Below, piece after piece: positions 9,738 to 18,724 of a stretch of DNA of 64,000 nucleotides. The notes beneath the pieces were generated by a model. That model did not search any database, had not been told where the DNA came from, and saw only the letters and a list, made by a program, of their open reading frames with translations. The position numbers and the translations under genes were made by a program. Position 1 is the first letter of the stretch. Each line of letters opens with the position of its first letter. Source of the stretch: Magnetospirillum sp. UT-4 (GTDB lineage Bacteria; Pseudomonadota; Alphaproteobacteria; Rhodospirillales; Magnetospirillaceae); NCBI RefSeq assembly GCF_902729435.1, contig NZ_LR746522.1, positions 72,684-136,683 of the forward strand, in the 5' to 3' direction.

Positions 9738-11101
9738 GGAAGGGTTCTCCTTTTAGAGTCTTTGCCCCGGTCGTTGCGGCCATCCGAACTAGAAATAACC
9801 GCAAGTCTCTTAGTACGAGGGCGCGGGGTGGCGCAACCCGTGTTGTGCAGTGCCGAACGGACTAGCCATTTCGCCAGCGGGCCGTAGACCTCGGTCTTCG
9901 CCCGCGACGACAGCAGCATGCCGACATGGCCGCCCTTCACCGTCACCAGGCGGCAGCCGGGAATGGCGGCGGCCAGCGGCAACGCCGAATCGGGGGGGAC
10001 GATGCGGTCGCGCTCGGGAATGATGGCCAGGGTCGGGCAGCGGATGGCGGCGGGCGAGACCACCCGCCCGGCCACCCGCCAGCCGCCGCGGGCGGGGGTG
10101 TTGTCGCCGTACCAGCCGAACAGGCATTCGTGCGCCACCGGGCCGGCCAGCGCCACGCCGTCATTGGCCCAGTCTTCCAGCGCCACGAAGTCGCGGGCCT
10201 TGGCGCGCCGTTGCGGCAGGCGGGCGAAGGCGGCGAACTTGCGGCCGTTGAGGGTGGGGTCGAGGGCGGCGAACATGGATTGCAGCATGTCCACGGGCAC
10301 ATTGCCCACCTGGGCGATCACCCGCCCCAGCGGTCCCGCCAGCGCCCGCATCAGCGCGCCGTGCGCCTCGCGGCTGGCGTGGAAGTCCCAGGGGGTGGCC
10401 AGCAGCGCCAGCGCCGACACCGCATCGGGGCGCAGCTGCGCCAGCGCCAAGGCGAGGTCGCCGCCCATGCAATAGCCGACCAAAGCCACCGTCCCGCCGG
10501 TGGCGGCCACCACCGCATCGAGGGCGGCACACAACCGGCCGGCGATGTAGTCGGTGAGGTCGAACCCCGTCTCCTCGGCGCCGGGGGCGTCCCAGTCCAC
10601 CAGGAACGGCGCGAAGCCGTGCGCCGCCAGATAGCGCAGCAGGCTGCGCCGGGCGGTGAGGTCGAGGATGTAGGAGCGGTTGATCAGCGACGGGATCACC
10701 AGCACCGGGAGGCCGCCGGAGCCCGGCTCCGGGCCGGCGCGGAAATCCAGCACCGAGGTGGTGCCTTGGCGCCACAGCACGGCCGGCGGCGGCAGGGCGC
10801 GGCGATAGGGATGGCGGCGGTACAGCTCGATGCCGTCCAGCACCGCCTGGTGACGGGCCACGCCCTCGGCTTCGATCGCCTTGTCGAACTCAGTCCACTC
10901 GTCCGGCCCGGCGCCGGCGAGGCCCGCCCTCAGGCTTTCCGCCGCCTTCGCCAAGGCGGGATTCCAGGGCAGCGAGCCGGTCCTCAACAGCGGCAAGGCG
11001 GCGCGCGAGCCCAGCAGCATCGAGGCATGGGTCATCAGGTGCAGCGGCAACGGCCGGGGACCCGGTCGAAGCGGGGAAGGGGCGCTTCGGCGATGCGGCA
11101 T
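9734..11101 (-). CDS. phaC: Poly(3-hydroxyalkanoate) synthase-like alpha/beta hydrolase
   Basis: A 455-residue protein (from the ATG at 11101). The lipase-like box is G209-Y-C211-M-G213, the Cys-nucleophile form specific to PHA synthases. The other triad members are probably the Asp in PERDRIVPP and the His in KGGHVGML. The [16 protein letters not shown] and FLVDWDAP blocks are also PHA-synthase-like. It is shorter than classical class I PhaC (about 590 residues) and lacks most of that N-terminal domain. It polymerises (R)-3-hydroxybutyryl-CoA. The first 212 bases overlap a preceding ORF in another frame; the start at 11101 keeps a RPLPLHLM segment that I believe is conserved, but 11035 or 11020 are possible. 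Confidence 0.85.
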
Positions 11102-11306
11102 CGGGTGTTCTCGCCTCGCTCGCTGGGCTGGACATGCCGGTTTGCGCCACCTGGACGAACGCCGCCGGCCCCTGGGCGATCAGGGCGATGCTGCGGGCCA
11201 GCGCTTCCGCCAGGGCCGGATCGTTGGCCATGGCGGCCACCTGCTCCTGCCAGAGGTCGAGATAGCGGCGCGCCAGCGCCTTCAGATCCGGCGGCGCTTC
11301 AGACAT
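10890..11306 (-). CDS. Small coiled-coil protein preceding phaC
   Basis: A 138-residue ORF starting MSEAPPDLKALARRYLDLW. The N-terminal half is helical (LWQEQVAAMANDPALAEAL). The middle is Ala/Pro-rich, and residues 98-120 form a heptad-like coil ([19 protein letters not shown]) before a basic tail. It resembles PHA-synthase accessory subunits such as PhaE in general style, but I cannot assign it. Its 3' part overlaps phaC by 212 bases in a different frame. It starts 150 bases from divergent phaR, so it would be the first gene of the PHB operon. Confidence 0.62.
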   Translation of the reverse strand: MSEAPPDLKALARRYLDLWQEQVAAMANDPALAEALARSIALIAQGPAAFVQVAQTGMSSPASEARTPDAASPKRPFPASTGSPAVAAAPDDPCLDAAGLARRLAAVEDRLAALESRLGEGGGKPEGGPRRRRAGRVD

Positions 11307-11362
11307 GGCGGCAGTATAGACCGGCGGCGCCGCGTTGACCAGACGGCCCGGGCGCCACCTTG

Positions 11363-11373
11363 TTGCGCCGCAG
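11363..11373. promoter_or_regulatory. Candidate PhaR operator (TTGC-N3-GCAG)
   Basis: TTGCGCCGCAG lies in the 149-base divergent gap between the PHB operon and phaR. PhaR proteins of Paracoccus and Rhodobacter bind CTGC-N3-GCAG type sequences, and this differs at one base. It suits autorepression plus control of the operon. Matching is by eye only. Confidence 0.4.
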
Positions 11374-11455
11374 AGAAAAATCGCTTGCCAATCGCGGCGA
11401 TTGGGAAAACTCTGAGAGCATCCAGGCACGATCCCCGATTGGAAGCGACAGCCGC

Positions 11456-12043
11456 ATGTCCGACGCCCAGATTACCGCCCAAGCGCCAATCACGATCAAG
11501 AAATACGCCAACCGCCGCCTCTACAACACGGCGACCTCCAGCTACGTCACCCTGGACCACCTCGCGCAGATGGTCAAGGAGGGGGCGGACTTCGTGGTCT
11601 ACGACGCCAAGACGGGCGAGGACATCACCCGCTCGGTGCTGACCCAGATCATCGTGGAAGAGGAATCCAAGGGCGGGCAGAATTTGCTGCCCATCAGCTT
11701 CCTGCGCCAGCTCATCGGCTTCTACGGCGACAGCCTGGGCGGCCTGGTGCCGCGCTACCTGGAATATTCCATGTCGGCGTTCTCGCGCAACGAACAGCAG
11801 ATGCGCCAGTACATGCAGAACGCCCTGGACGGCCTGTTCCCGTTCAAGCCGTTCGAGGAGGTGAGCAAGCAGAACGCCGCCTTCTTCGAAAGCGCCCTCA
11901 AGATGTTCGCCCCCTTCTATCCCCAGGGCGACACCGGCGCCGTCTGGTCCGGCCAGCCGGCCGAGGAACCCCGGCTCGAGGACCTGCAGGCCAAGATCGA
12001 CCAACTGCAGAGCCAGATCGAAGGCCTGTCGAAGAAGAAGTAG
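11456..12043 (+). CDS. phaR: Polyhydroxyalkanoate synthesis repressor PhaR
   Basis: A 195-residue protein. The N-terminal DNA-binding domain (about 12-75) has the family signature IKKYANRRLYNT...YVTLDHLAQMVKEGADFVVYDAKTGEDIT. The following region contains the PHB-accumulation regulator repeats (MSAFSRNEQQMRQYM; FEEVSKQNAAFFESALKMF) that sense PHB, and a short coiled coil closes the chain. It represses phasin and synthesis genes and leaves DNA when PHB granules appear. It is divergent from the PHB operon, and the ATG at 11456 gives the conserved start. Confidence 0.96.
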   Translation: MSDAQITAQAPITIKKYANRRLYNTATSSYVTLDHLAQMVKEGADFVVYDAKTGEDITRSVLTQIIVEEESKGGQNLLPISFLRQLIGFYGDSLGGLVPRYLEYSMSAFSRNEQQMRQYMQNALDGLFPFKPFEEVSKQNAAFFESALKMFAPFYPQGDTGAVWSGQPAEEPRLEDLQAKIDQLQSQIEGLSKKK

Positions 12044-12115
12044 CGGCCGGCGAATTTGCTCCCATTGCGATTCCGGGCAAAGCGGGCCTAGACTGGTCCG
12101 TTCCTCTCCTGTCGC

Positions 12116-12586
12116 ATGGGGAAGGCCTTGGGCGATCTGTTATCGGCACCGGTTGAAGTTCGCGCGGCGGGCGCCCAGGCCCGGGCCGCGGCGGCAGTCG
12201 TGGCGGTGCCGGTGCGCCCCATCGACCCCGCCCGCCCGCGCTTCGAGGTCGAGGATGGCGGACAGGCGGCACGCAAGGCCCCGGCCAAGCCCGAAGCCGA
12301 ATCCTTCCGCGACCAGATCCAGCCCGGCCGGCCTTTCCCCGACATGCCGGTGTCGGGCCGGCGCGGCCCCGGCCTGGTGGGCGCCTTCACCGCCTTCGTC
12401 GCCAAGCTGTTCACTCAGGACACCGCTTCCGCCGGACTCGAGGCGTCGGCGGTGCTGAACGGCGCGCGGGCCTATGGCCGGGCCGCCAGGCCGACGGCGC
12501 AGCCGGACACCCAACCCGGCATGGATATACTTTCGCCGTCATTCCCCAGATTGGCATCGGGTCGGATTCTCGACCTCACGGTCTGA
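12116..12586 (+). CDS. Hypothetical protein downstream of phaR
   Basis: A 156-residue ORF that I do not recognise. It is Ala/Pro/Arg-rich and probably disordered in the first half (VPVRPIDPARPRFEVED). A short hydrophobic-amphipathic stretch (GPGLVGAFTAFVAKLFTQ, near 85-103) could be a helix, and the end is LASGRILDLTV. It has no signal peptide. It follows phaR by 72 bases on the same strand, with no competing ORF of comparable quality. Codon use is typical of the window. Confidence 0.55.
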   Translation: MGKALGDLLSAPVEVRAAGAQARAAAAVVAVPVRPIDPARPRFEVEDGGQAARKAPAKPEAESFRDQIQPGRPFPDMPVSGRRGPGLVGAFTAFVAKLFTQDTASAGLEASAVLNGARAYGRAARPTAQPDTQPGMDILSPSFPRLASGRILDLTV

Positions 12587-12779
12587 CCTATCCTTCCGAT
12601 TTCGGATATCCACACTGGTACTACCGCGACCGTGCGATCATATATCGCAGCGTGGGAGGCCCCATGCCTCCAGGCAATCCGCGGTCGTTCCGGTCGCAAG
12701 GCCGCTATGGACATAAGGCATAGCGCACCGGTTGCGCAGCGTCGGCGCTGATTTCAACAAAATAAAAAAAAGCGGTTTA

Positions 12780-12804
12780 TTGTCGGCGACAAATGTTCCG
12801 AACA
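12780..12804. promoter_or_regulatory. Two adjacent palindromes upstream of the XRE regulator
   Basis: TTGTC-GGC-GACAA (12780-12792) is followed directly by TGTTC-C-GAACA (12794-12804), both perfect inverted repeats. They lie in an unusually AT-rich stretch 70-95 bases before the regulator. The ATTGTCG core recurs in the promoter of the second XRE gene near 32.9 kb, which suggests binding sites for this regulator family. The rest of the 12587-12874 gap has no gene that I can support. Confidence 0.4.
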
Positions 12805-12874
12805 GAACGCATGTACGACTTTCAAGTGGGTTGCCTAGGCGTCAAAGTTAGACTAGGACAGGGATTAGGTAGCC

Positions 12875-13327
12875 ATGCCGGATACACCGGACGACACCCG
12901 CCACTACGACGACCCCAAACTTCAGTCGAGAGCGATGACACCACAGCAAGAGGCAAGAGCGGCGCGCCCGACCAATCGTGCCAACGACACTGACCGGCAT
13001 GTCGGGGCTCGCATCCGCGAACGCCGCATCATGTTGGGCCTGTCGCAGCAGCAGATGGCCGACCTCATCGGCGTCACCTATCAGCAGGCCCACAAGTACG
13101 AGCGCGGCATCAACCGGATCTCCGCCGGCCGCCTGTACGAGATCGCCCAGGTGCTGGGCGTTCCGGTCAGCTATTTCTTCGAGGGCCTGGACACCCAGCG
13201 GGTTCCCGACCTCACCACCCGCCAGCGCATGTGCCTGGAACTGGCGCGCAACTTCTCGAGCATCCAGAACGAGAAGCACCAGGAAGCACTGTCGCAGCTG
13301 GCGCGGGCCTTGGCGGCCGACCTGTAG
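12875..13327 (+). CDS. XRE-family transcriptional regulator
   Basis: A 150-residue protein with a charged, probably flexible N-terminus (about 1-42) and a Cro/C1-type helix-turn-helix at about 43-100: HVGARIRERRIMLGLSQQQMADLIGVTYQQAHKYERGINRISAGRLYEIAQVLGV. A short helical C-terminus follows. It is clearly paralogous to the regulator at 32329-32826, sharing HVGAR, QKYERG/HKYERG and the SxFF segment. No strong ribosome binding site precedes 12875; an alternative ATG at 12935 would remove 20 residues and leave the domain intact. Target genes are unknown. Confidence 0.9.
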   Translation: MPDTPDDTRHYDDPKLQSRAMTPQQEARAARPTNRANDTDRHVGARIRERRIMLGLSQQQMADLIGVTYQQAHKYERGINRISAGRLYEIAQVLGVPVSYFFEGLDTQRVPDLTTRQRMCLELARNFSSIQNEKHQEALSQLARALAADL

Positions 13328-13358
13328 CGGTGGATCCCTTCCGGGCGGGAAGCCCTTT

Positions 13359-13395
13359 GACGAGGAGGTGGCCATGGCCGCCTCTTCGTCGTTTT
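13359..13395 (+). terminator. Terminator of the XRE regulator
   Basis: A long stem with wobble pairs (13359-13373 with 13376-13390) is followed by GTTTT. It stands between the XRE stop and the convergent queG stop. Confidence 0.6.
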
Positions 13396-13400
13396 GGGGC

Positions 13401-14501
13401 TTATCTACCTGAGGATGCTTGGTAATCCCGGCTGTTCGCGTTGGTATTACCGATGCGGGAACAGGCCCAGGAAGCGGCATCGCGTATGGTGGCAGAGGCG
13501 TCGCCGAGACGGGCGGCGGCAACCGGCGCCAGCTCCGGCCGGCCGGAATTGCCGATGGCGACCAGGACGTTGCGCAGCAGCCGCTCGTGGCCGATGCGCT
13601 TGACCGGCGAACCGGCGAAGACCTCGCGGAAGCCTGCTTCGTCCAGGTCGGCAAGGTCGGCCAGGCGCGGGGCGGCCAGTTCGGCGCGGGCCAGGAAGTC
13701 GGCCTCGGCGGTCGGGCGGGCGAACTTGTTCCAGGGACAGGCGGCCAGGCAGTCGTCGCAGCCGTAGATGCGGTTGCCCAAGGCCGGACGCAGCTCCACC
13801 GGGATCGGGCCGGCGTGCTCGATGGTGAGGTAGCTGATGCAGCGGCGCGCATCGATCCGCCCGCCGGTTTCAGTGGCGCCCGGTTCGATGGCCCCGGTGG
13901 GGCAGGCGGGAACGCAGGCCCGGCAGCTGCCGCAATGGTCGTCCCCGGGCGGGTCGGGCGGCAGCGCCAGGGTGGTGTAGATCTCGGCCAGGAACAGCCA
14001 GCTGCCGAAGTCGCGCGACACCAGGTTGGTATGGCGGCCCTGCCAGCCCAGCCCGGCCCGCCCGGCCAGCGGCTTCTCCATCACCGGGGCGGTATCGACG
14101 AAGACCTTGAGGTCGTGGCCGAAACTGTCGGCCATCCAGCGCCCCAGCGCCTTGAGGCGCTTCTTGACCACGTCGTGGTAGTCCTTGCCGCGGGCATAGA
14201 CGCTGATGCTGCCGCATTCGGGCCGGGCCAGCGGCGCCAGCGGATCGCCGTGCGGGCCGTAATTGCTGCCCAGCACGACGACCGTGCGCACCTCGGGCCA
14301 CAGGCCGCCGGGACTGGCCCGCTGGGCCATGCGCTCCGCCATCCAGGCCATGCCGCCATGGCGCCCCTGGGCGACGAATTCCTCCAGCGCGGCGCCCCAG
14401 TTTCCGTCGGCGGCGGCGAAGCCGACGGCATCGAACCCCAGCTCCAGCGCGCGGGCGCGGATGGCGTCCTTGATGGGGTGCGACCGGTGCCCGTCGGGCA
14501 C
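13401..14501 (-). CDS. queG: Epoxyqueuosine reductase QueG
   Basis: A 366-residue cobalamin- and iron-sulfur-dependent reductase that makes the last step of queuosine in tRNA. Two ferredoxin-like clusters are visible: CGSCRACVPACP and CDDCLAACPW. The N-terminal cobalamin-binding part includes ARGKDYHDVVKKRLKAL and WLFLAEIYTT, and a HEAT-like tail ends the protein. The GTG at 14501 is chosen because it lies just after the queF stop (14506); a longer frame would run through queF. It is the last gene of the run phosphoesterase, hldE, queF, queG. Confidence 0.93.
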   Translation of the reverse strand: MPDGHRSHPIKDAIRARALELGFDAVGFAAADGNWGAALEEFVAQGRHGGMAWMAERMAQRASPGGLWPEVRTVVVLGSNYGPHGDPLAPLARPECGSISVYARGKDYHDVVKKRLKALGRWMADSFGHDLKVFVDTAPVMEKPLAGRAGLGWQGRHTNLVSRDFGSWLFLAEIYTTLALPPDPPGDDHCGSCRACVPACPTGAIEPGATETGGRIDARRCISYLTIEHAGPIPVELRPALGNRIYGCDDCLAACPWNKFARPTAEADFLARAELAAPRLADLADLDEAGFREVFAGSPVKRIGHERLLRNVLVAIGNSGRPELAPVAAARLGDASATIRDAASWACSRIGNTNANSRDYQASSGR

Positions 14502-14505
14502 CGCC

Positions 14506-14964
14506 CTATCCCCGCCCGCGATAGGATGGCACCCCCTGGTCGGGCAGCCACAGGCCCTCGGGCGGGGGTCCGGTCTGCCAGAACACGTCGATGGGGATGC
14601 CGCCCCGGGGATACCAGTAGCCGCCGATGCGCAGCCACAGGGGGGCGATGGCATCGACCAGGCGCTTGCCCACCTCCAGCGTGCAGGCTTCGTGGAAGGC
14701 GCCGTGGTTGCGGAAGCTGCCCAGGAACAGCTTCAGCGACTTGGATTCCACCAGCAGCGCGTCGGGGACGTAGTCGATGACCAGATGGGCGAAGTCGGGC
14801 TGGCCGGTCAGCGGGCACAGCGAGGTGAATTCCGGCGCCGCGAAGCGGACCAGATAGGTGGTGCCGGGATGGGGGTTGGGCACCGCCTCCAGCACCGCCT
14901 CGTCGGGCGAGGCGGGAAGGGCGGCCTTGGATCCCAGCTGGGTCAGGTGGTCGTAGCCGGCCAT
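14506..14964 (-). CDS. queF: NADPH-dependent 7-cyano-7-deazaguanine reductase QueF
   Basis: A 152-residue, single-domain (type I, YkvM-like) member. The active-site Cys50 lies in [13 protein letters not shown] and the substrate/NADPH region is [20 protein letters not shown]. It reduces preQ0 to preQ1 in queuosine synthesis. The ATG at 14964 lies eight bases after the hldE stop, so the gene is probably cotranscribed. No preQ1 riboswitch fits into this small gap. Confidence 0.95.
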   Translation of the reverse strand: MAGYDHLTQLGSKAALPASPDEAVLEAVPNPHPGTTYLVRFAAPEFTSLCPLTGQPDFAHLVIDYVPDALLVESKSLKLFLGSFRNHGAFHEACTLEVGKRLVDAIAPLWLRIGGYWYPRGGIPIDVFWQTGPPPEGLWLPDQGVPSYRGRG

Positions 14965-14972
14965 GGCGCGCC

Positions 14973-16439
14973 TCAGCCCTTGTTCATCTTCCGGATGGTA
15001 TTGGTGGTGCTCTGGCCTTCCACAAGGTTGGCCAGCACCACCGCGCCGCCCCAGCTCATGACCTCGGCGGCGCCGACCACCGTCTCGACGGTGTAGTCGG
15101 CGCCCTTGACCAGGATGTCGGGCTTCAGCCGGCGGATCAGCTCCAGCGGCGTATCCTCGCCGAAGATCACCACCAGATCGACCGTGGCCAGCGAGGCCAG
15201 CACGGTGGCGCGCGCCGCTTCCGACTGCACCGGCCGGGTCGGTCCCTTCAGCCGCCCCACCGAGGCGTCGGAATTGAGGCCGACCACCAGCCGGTCGCAG
15301 GCGGCGCGGGACTGGGCCAGCAGCGAGACGTGGCCGGGATGCAGCAGATCGAAGCAGCCGTTGGTGAAACCGACCTTGAGGCCCTTGGCGCGCCAGCGCG
15401 CCACCATCTCGGCGGCGGCGTCGCGGGCCAGCACCTTGGCCTCGCCCAGGGCCAGCTCGTCATGGTGCAGCGCCGCCACCACCTCGTCGGCATAGGCCAC
15501 CGCGGTGCCGACCTTGCCGACCACGATGCCGGCGGCGACGTTGGCGATCTGCGCCCCCTCCAGCAGCGAGGCGCCCGAGCCGATGGCGGCGGCCAGGGTG
15601 GCGACCACGGTGTCGCCGGCGCCCGAGACGTCGAACACCTCGCGCGCCTCGGCCGGCAGGTGGTGCACCGTGCCGTCGGCGGCGACCAGGGTCATGCCGT
15701 CCTGGCTGCGGGTGGCCAGCACCGCGTCGATGCCGCATGCGGCGATCAGGCGGCGGCAGGCGGCGACGATGGCCTCGTCCGAATCCACCGCCATGCCGGT
15801 GGCCTCGGCCAGTTCCTTGCGGTTGGGGGTGAGCACGGTGGCGCCGCGGTAGCGGCTGTAATCGCCGCCCTTGGGGTCGACCACCACCGGCTTGCCGGCG
15901 GCCCGGGCCTTGGCGATCAGCTCGGCCGCGGCGGGGGGCTCCAGCACCCCCTTGCCGTAATCGGACAGCACCAAAGCGGTGCAGGCGGCGACCGCCTCGG
16001 CGGCGCGGGCGGCAAGGGCGGCGCGGCTGCTCTGGGCCAGCGGCGCGCGGGTCTCGCGGTCCGAGCGCAGCAGCTGCTGCGACGAGGCGATGAAGCGGGT
16101 CTTGATGGTGGTCTGACGCCCCGCCTCGACCACCAGGCAGGGGTCGATGGCGGCGTGCTCGCCCAGCAGGCGGCCGATCTCGCGGCCGGCATCGTCGTCG
16201 CCCACTACCGCCACGAAGGTCGGCCGCGCCCCCAGGGCGACCAGGTTGCGCACCACGTTGCCGGCACCGCCCAGCATGGCGGCGTCGCGTTCGACCCGCA
16301 GCACCGGGATCGGCGCCTCGGGCGAGACGCGATCGACGGCGCCGTAGACGAAGCGGTCGAGCATGGCGTCGCCGACGCACAGCACGGCAGTGCCCTTCAG
16401 GCGTTCCACCCGCTCCACCAGCTGGGAAAGTTCGGTCAT
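14973..16439 (-). CDS. hldE: Bifunctional heptose 7-phosphate kinase / heptose 1-phosphate adenylyltransferase
   Basis: A 488-residue fusion. Residues 1 to about 320 form a PfkB/ribokinase-type kinase ([26 protein letters not shown], catalytic DVSGAGDTV). From about 355 on comes a nucleotidyltransferase with [12 protein letters not shown] (HxGH) and the KGADYTVE motif. It carries out two steps of ADP-heptose synthesis for the LPS inner core. Length and domain order match the E. coli enzyme. It sits between a phosphoesterase and queF on one strand. The intermediate phosphatase GmhB is not identified here. Confidence 0.96.
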   Translation of the reverse strand: MTELSQLVERVERLKGTAVLCVGDAMLDRFVYGAVDRVSPEAPIPVLRVERDAAMLGGAGNVVRNLVALGARPTFVAVVGDDDAGREIGRLLGEHAAIDPCLVVEAGRQTTIKTRFIASSQQLLRSDRETRAPLAQSSRAALAARAAEAVAACTALVLSDYGKGVLEPPAAAELIAKARAAGKPVVVDPKGGDYSRYRGATVLTPNRKELAEATGMAVDSDEAIVAACRRLIAACGIDAVLATRSQDGMTLVAADGTVHHLPAEAREVFDVSGAGDTVVATLAAAIGSGASLLEGAQIANVAAGIVVGKVGTAVAYADEVVAALHHDELALGEAKVLARDAAAEMVARWRAKGLKVGFTNGCFDLLHPGHVSLLAQSRAACDRLVVGLNSDASVGRLKGPTRPVQSEAARATVLASLATVDLVVIFGEDTPLELIRRLKPDILVKGADYTVETVVGAAEVMSWGGAVVLANLVEGQSTTNTIRKMNKG

Positions 16440-16508
16440 GGCGGCGTCCCTGTCACGTTCCCGGGTCAGCTATCGCATGGGCAAGCGGGTTGCAAGGTCT
16501 GTTTGTTC

Positions 16509-17252
16509 CTACGTCGACAGGAAGCGGCGCTCGCTTCCCTCGAGCACCACCGCGGTCAGCACCCCCGAGGCATAGGCGCCGGTGTCGATGCCGATGCGGT
16601 TGGGGCGCAGCTCGGGCAGCGGCGCGATGGTGTGGCCGTGCACCACCACCTTCTCCAGCGGCGACGGGTCGAACAGGAAGGAATCGCGGATCCACATCAA
16701 ATCGTCGGGGTTCTGGTCGGCCAGGGCCACGCCGGGGCGGATGCCGGCATGGGCGAAGGCGTAGTCTCCCTCGACGTGCAGCAGCGGCAGCCGGGCGAGG
16801 AACCTGAGCTGGGCCGGCGGCAGGGCGCGGCCCAGCAGCATCTGCAGCGCCGGGATGTCCCATTCCAGATCGTCCGGCACCGTGCCGACATAGGAGGTCA
16901 CGGTGGCGCGGCCGCCGTTCCACAGCCAGCCCCGCGCCACCCCGGCATCGTCGAGGAAGCGCACCATGCATTCCTCGTGGTTGCCCTTGAGGCAGATCCA
17001 TTCCGCCCCGGCCAGGGGGCCGGACGACGGCGGGCCGGCCATCAGCCGCTCGACCACCGCCCGCGAATCCGGCCCGCGATCGACGTAATCGCCCAGGAAC
17101 ACCATCACCAGCCGCGGCGGCCGCGGCGGGCGGGCGGCGTCCTCCTCGACCTGCGCCAGCAGCCGGTCCAGCAGATCGCGCCGCCCGTGGATGTCGCCCA
17201 CGGCGTAAACCCTTGTTCCGTCTGCGACCGCGGGCGAGGGGGCGGTGTGCAT
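16509..17252 (-). CDS. Serine/threonine-type metallophosphoesterase
   Basis: A 247-residue calcineurin-like phosphatase with all metal-binding blocks: GDIHG (19-23), GDYVDRG (54-60), GNHE (90-93), a late FAHAGIRPG and VVHGHT. The layout matches PrpA/ApaH-like bacterial phosphatases acting on phosphoproteins or dinucleotides. It starts the leftward run into hldE, 69 bases away, and is divergent from the EAL-like pair. A role in heptose phosphate processing is possible from position only, because the GmhB family is a different (HAD) fold. Confidence 0.9.
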   Translation of the reverse strand: MHTAPSPAVADGTRVYAVGDIHGRRDLLDRLLAQVEEDAARPPRPPRLVMVFLGDYVDRGPDSRAVVERLMAGPPSSGPLAGAEWICLKGNHEECMVRFLDDAGVARGWLWNGGRATVTSYVGTVPDDLEWDIPALQMLLGRALPPAQLRFLARLPLLHVEGDYAFAHAGIRPGVALADQNPDDLMWIRDSFLFDPSPLEKVVVHGHTIAPLPELRPNRIGIDTGAYASGVLTAVVLEGSERRFLST

Positions 17253-17381
17253 TTCGTTGTAGGCTCGTTAACCGCTGCGATGTATTTTGTCCAACGGACT
17301 GTGCCCGTTTCGGCGGGCCGGCACAATGCCCGCGCAAGGGGTTAGCTCGCCGGGTACGGGAACGGCAGGATCGGGGACGGA

Positions 17382-18710
17382 ATGAACGCGACGGCGTTCG
17401 GCGGACAGCCTCAGGAAATCGTGACGCCGGAGCGCATGCTCTACGACGCGCTGGAGCGCATCGGGCGCATTCGCGAGGGCCGTATCGCCGTCCACCTGCA
17501 TCTGTCGCGCCTGCGGGCGCGCAACCGCGACGATTCGCGCATCCGCATCGCCTTCCGCATGTTCGAGACCATGGTCGACAACTTCCATGGCCAGCTGTTC
17601 CTGCTCACCAACAACGACATGATCCTGGTGTGCAAGGACGCCCGCGTCGCCGACCTCGACGTCATCGTCGACAAGCTGCGCGCCCTGTTCGCCAAGGACC
17701 CGCTGACCTATTCCGAGGCCGAGACCGGAGTCGATCGCTTCGTCAGCTATTTCGACCTGGAAAGCGAATACGAAGACTTCGTCGCGGTCAGCGCGCGGCT
17801 GGTGGAAGAGGCCAAGCAGCGCATCGCCGACCGCCGCAAGCAGGTGCCGATCAAGCCGCTGGAGGCCAGCGGCCTGGTCGGCGTCATGTCCCGGCTCGGC
17901 ACCATCGACATCGCCGCCATCATCCGCCGCCAGGCCTGCGTGCGCTTCACCGACAAGAACCACGCCGAGACCGACTTCCAGGAATTCTACATCTCGCTGG
18001 GCGATCTGCGCCGGGCGGTGGCCCCCGACGTCGATATCACCGGCAATCGCTGGCTGTTCCAGCACCTGTCGCAGATCCTCGACCAGCGCATCCTGGCGGC
18101 GCTGCAGCAGGCCGGCTTCCGCAAGATGCCGGCGGCGTTCTCGCTGAACCTCAACATGGCGACGGTGGAAACCCCCGCGTTCAAGGAGTTCGCCGCCTCG
18201 CTGGCCGGGCGCTCGAAGCTGCTGGTGGAATTCCAGCTGATCGACATCTTCAACGACCCCGACCGCTTCATCCGGGCGCGCGACTGGCTGCGCAACCACG
18301 GGCACAAATCGGTCCTGGACAGCATGACCGCCACCACCCTGGAATTCATCGACGCCGAGCTTTACGAGACCGACTTCGTCAAGCTGCTGTGGAGCGAGGA
18401 GATGGGCGACGAGCAGATCGCCGCCGATACCGCCGAGACGCTGGCACCGGTGGGGTTCGACCGCGTCATCCTCGGCCATTGCGACAACGAGAACGCCGTG
18501 GTCTGGGGCCTAAACCAGGGTGTGCGCCACTTCCAGGGCCGCTTCCTCGACACCGTCGTGGCGGCGGTGACCATGAACCAGTGCCCGAAATCGGCCGCCT
18601 GCACCCTGGCCCAATGCAACCAGCGCCATGCGGTGATCTCGGGCCGTCCGCGCGCCGAATGCGGCGACAACGACATGCTCGACCTTTTCCCCACCCTCAA
18701 GGCCTTCTGA
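17382..18710 (+). CDS. Decayed GGDEF-EAL protein, paralogue 1
   Basis: A 442-residue protein without membrane segments. Residues 35-105 look like a shrunken GGDEF fold: VHLHLSRL where cyclases have a LDLDRF-type strand, and LLTNNDMILV (74-83) where the GGDEF loop should be. Residues 170-395 look like an EAL domain. EFYIS (201-205) replaces EALLR, LNLNMA (255-260) keeps the Asn, VEFQLID (282-288) replaces the Glu motif and LDSM (312-315) replaces DDFG. Lys334 and FQG (384-386) are kept. Both activities are probably lost, so it may bind c-di-GMP or a partner. A Cys cluster (401, 407, 412, 427) in the tail could bind metal. GGGGAC precedes the ATG. Function unknown. Confidence 0.8.
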   Translation: MNATAFGGQPQEIVTPERMLYDALERIGRIREGRIAVHLHLSRLRARNRDDSRIRIAFRMFETMVDNFHGQLFLLTNNDMILVCKDARVADLDVIVDKLRALFAKDPLTYSEAETGVDRFVSYFDLESEYEDFVAVSARLVEEAKQRIADRRKQVPIKPLEASGLVGVMSRLGTIDIAAIIRRQACVRFTDKNHAETDFQEFYISLGDLRRAVAPDVDITGNRWLFQHLSQILDQRILAALQQAGFRKMPAAFSLNLNMATVETPAFKEFAASLAGRSKLLVEFQLIDIFNDPDRFIRARDWLRNHGHKSVLDSMTATTLEFIDAELYETDFVKLLWSEEMGDEQIAADTAETLAPVGFDRVILGHCDNENAVVWGLNQGVRHFQGRFLDTVVAAVTMNQCPKSAACTLAQCNQRHAVISGRPRAECGDNDMLDLFPTLKAF

Positions 18711-18724
18711 CGGGGGACGCCGCA

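Noticed and set aside
9810-10127. Extra small ORFs inside phaC
   Set aside because: They are alternative-frame readings of the PHA synthase gene with no start signals.
15330-17345. A 671-codon plus-strand frame opposite hldE and the phosphoesterase
   Set aside because: It is antisense shadow in high-GC DNA, while both minus-strand genes have full motifs.
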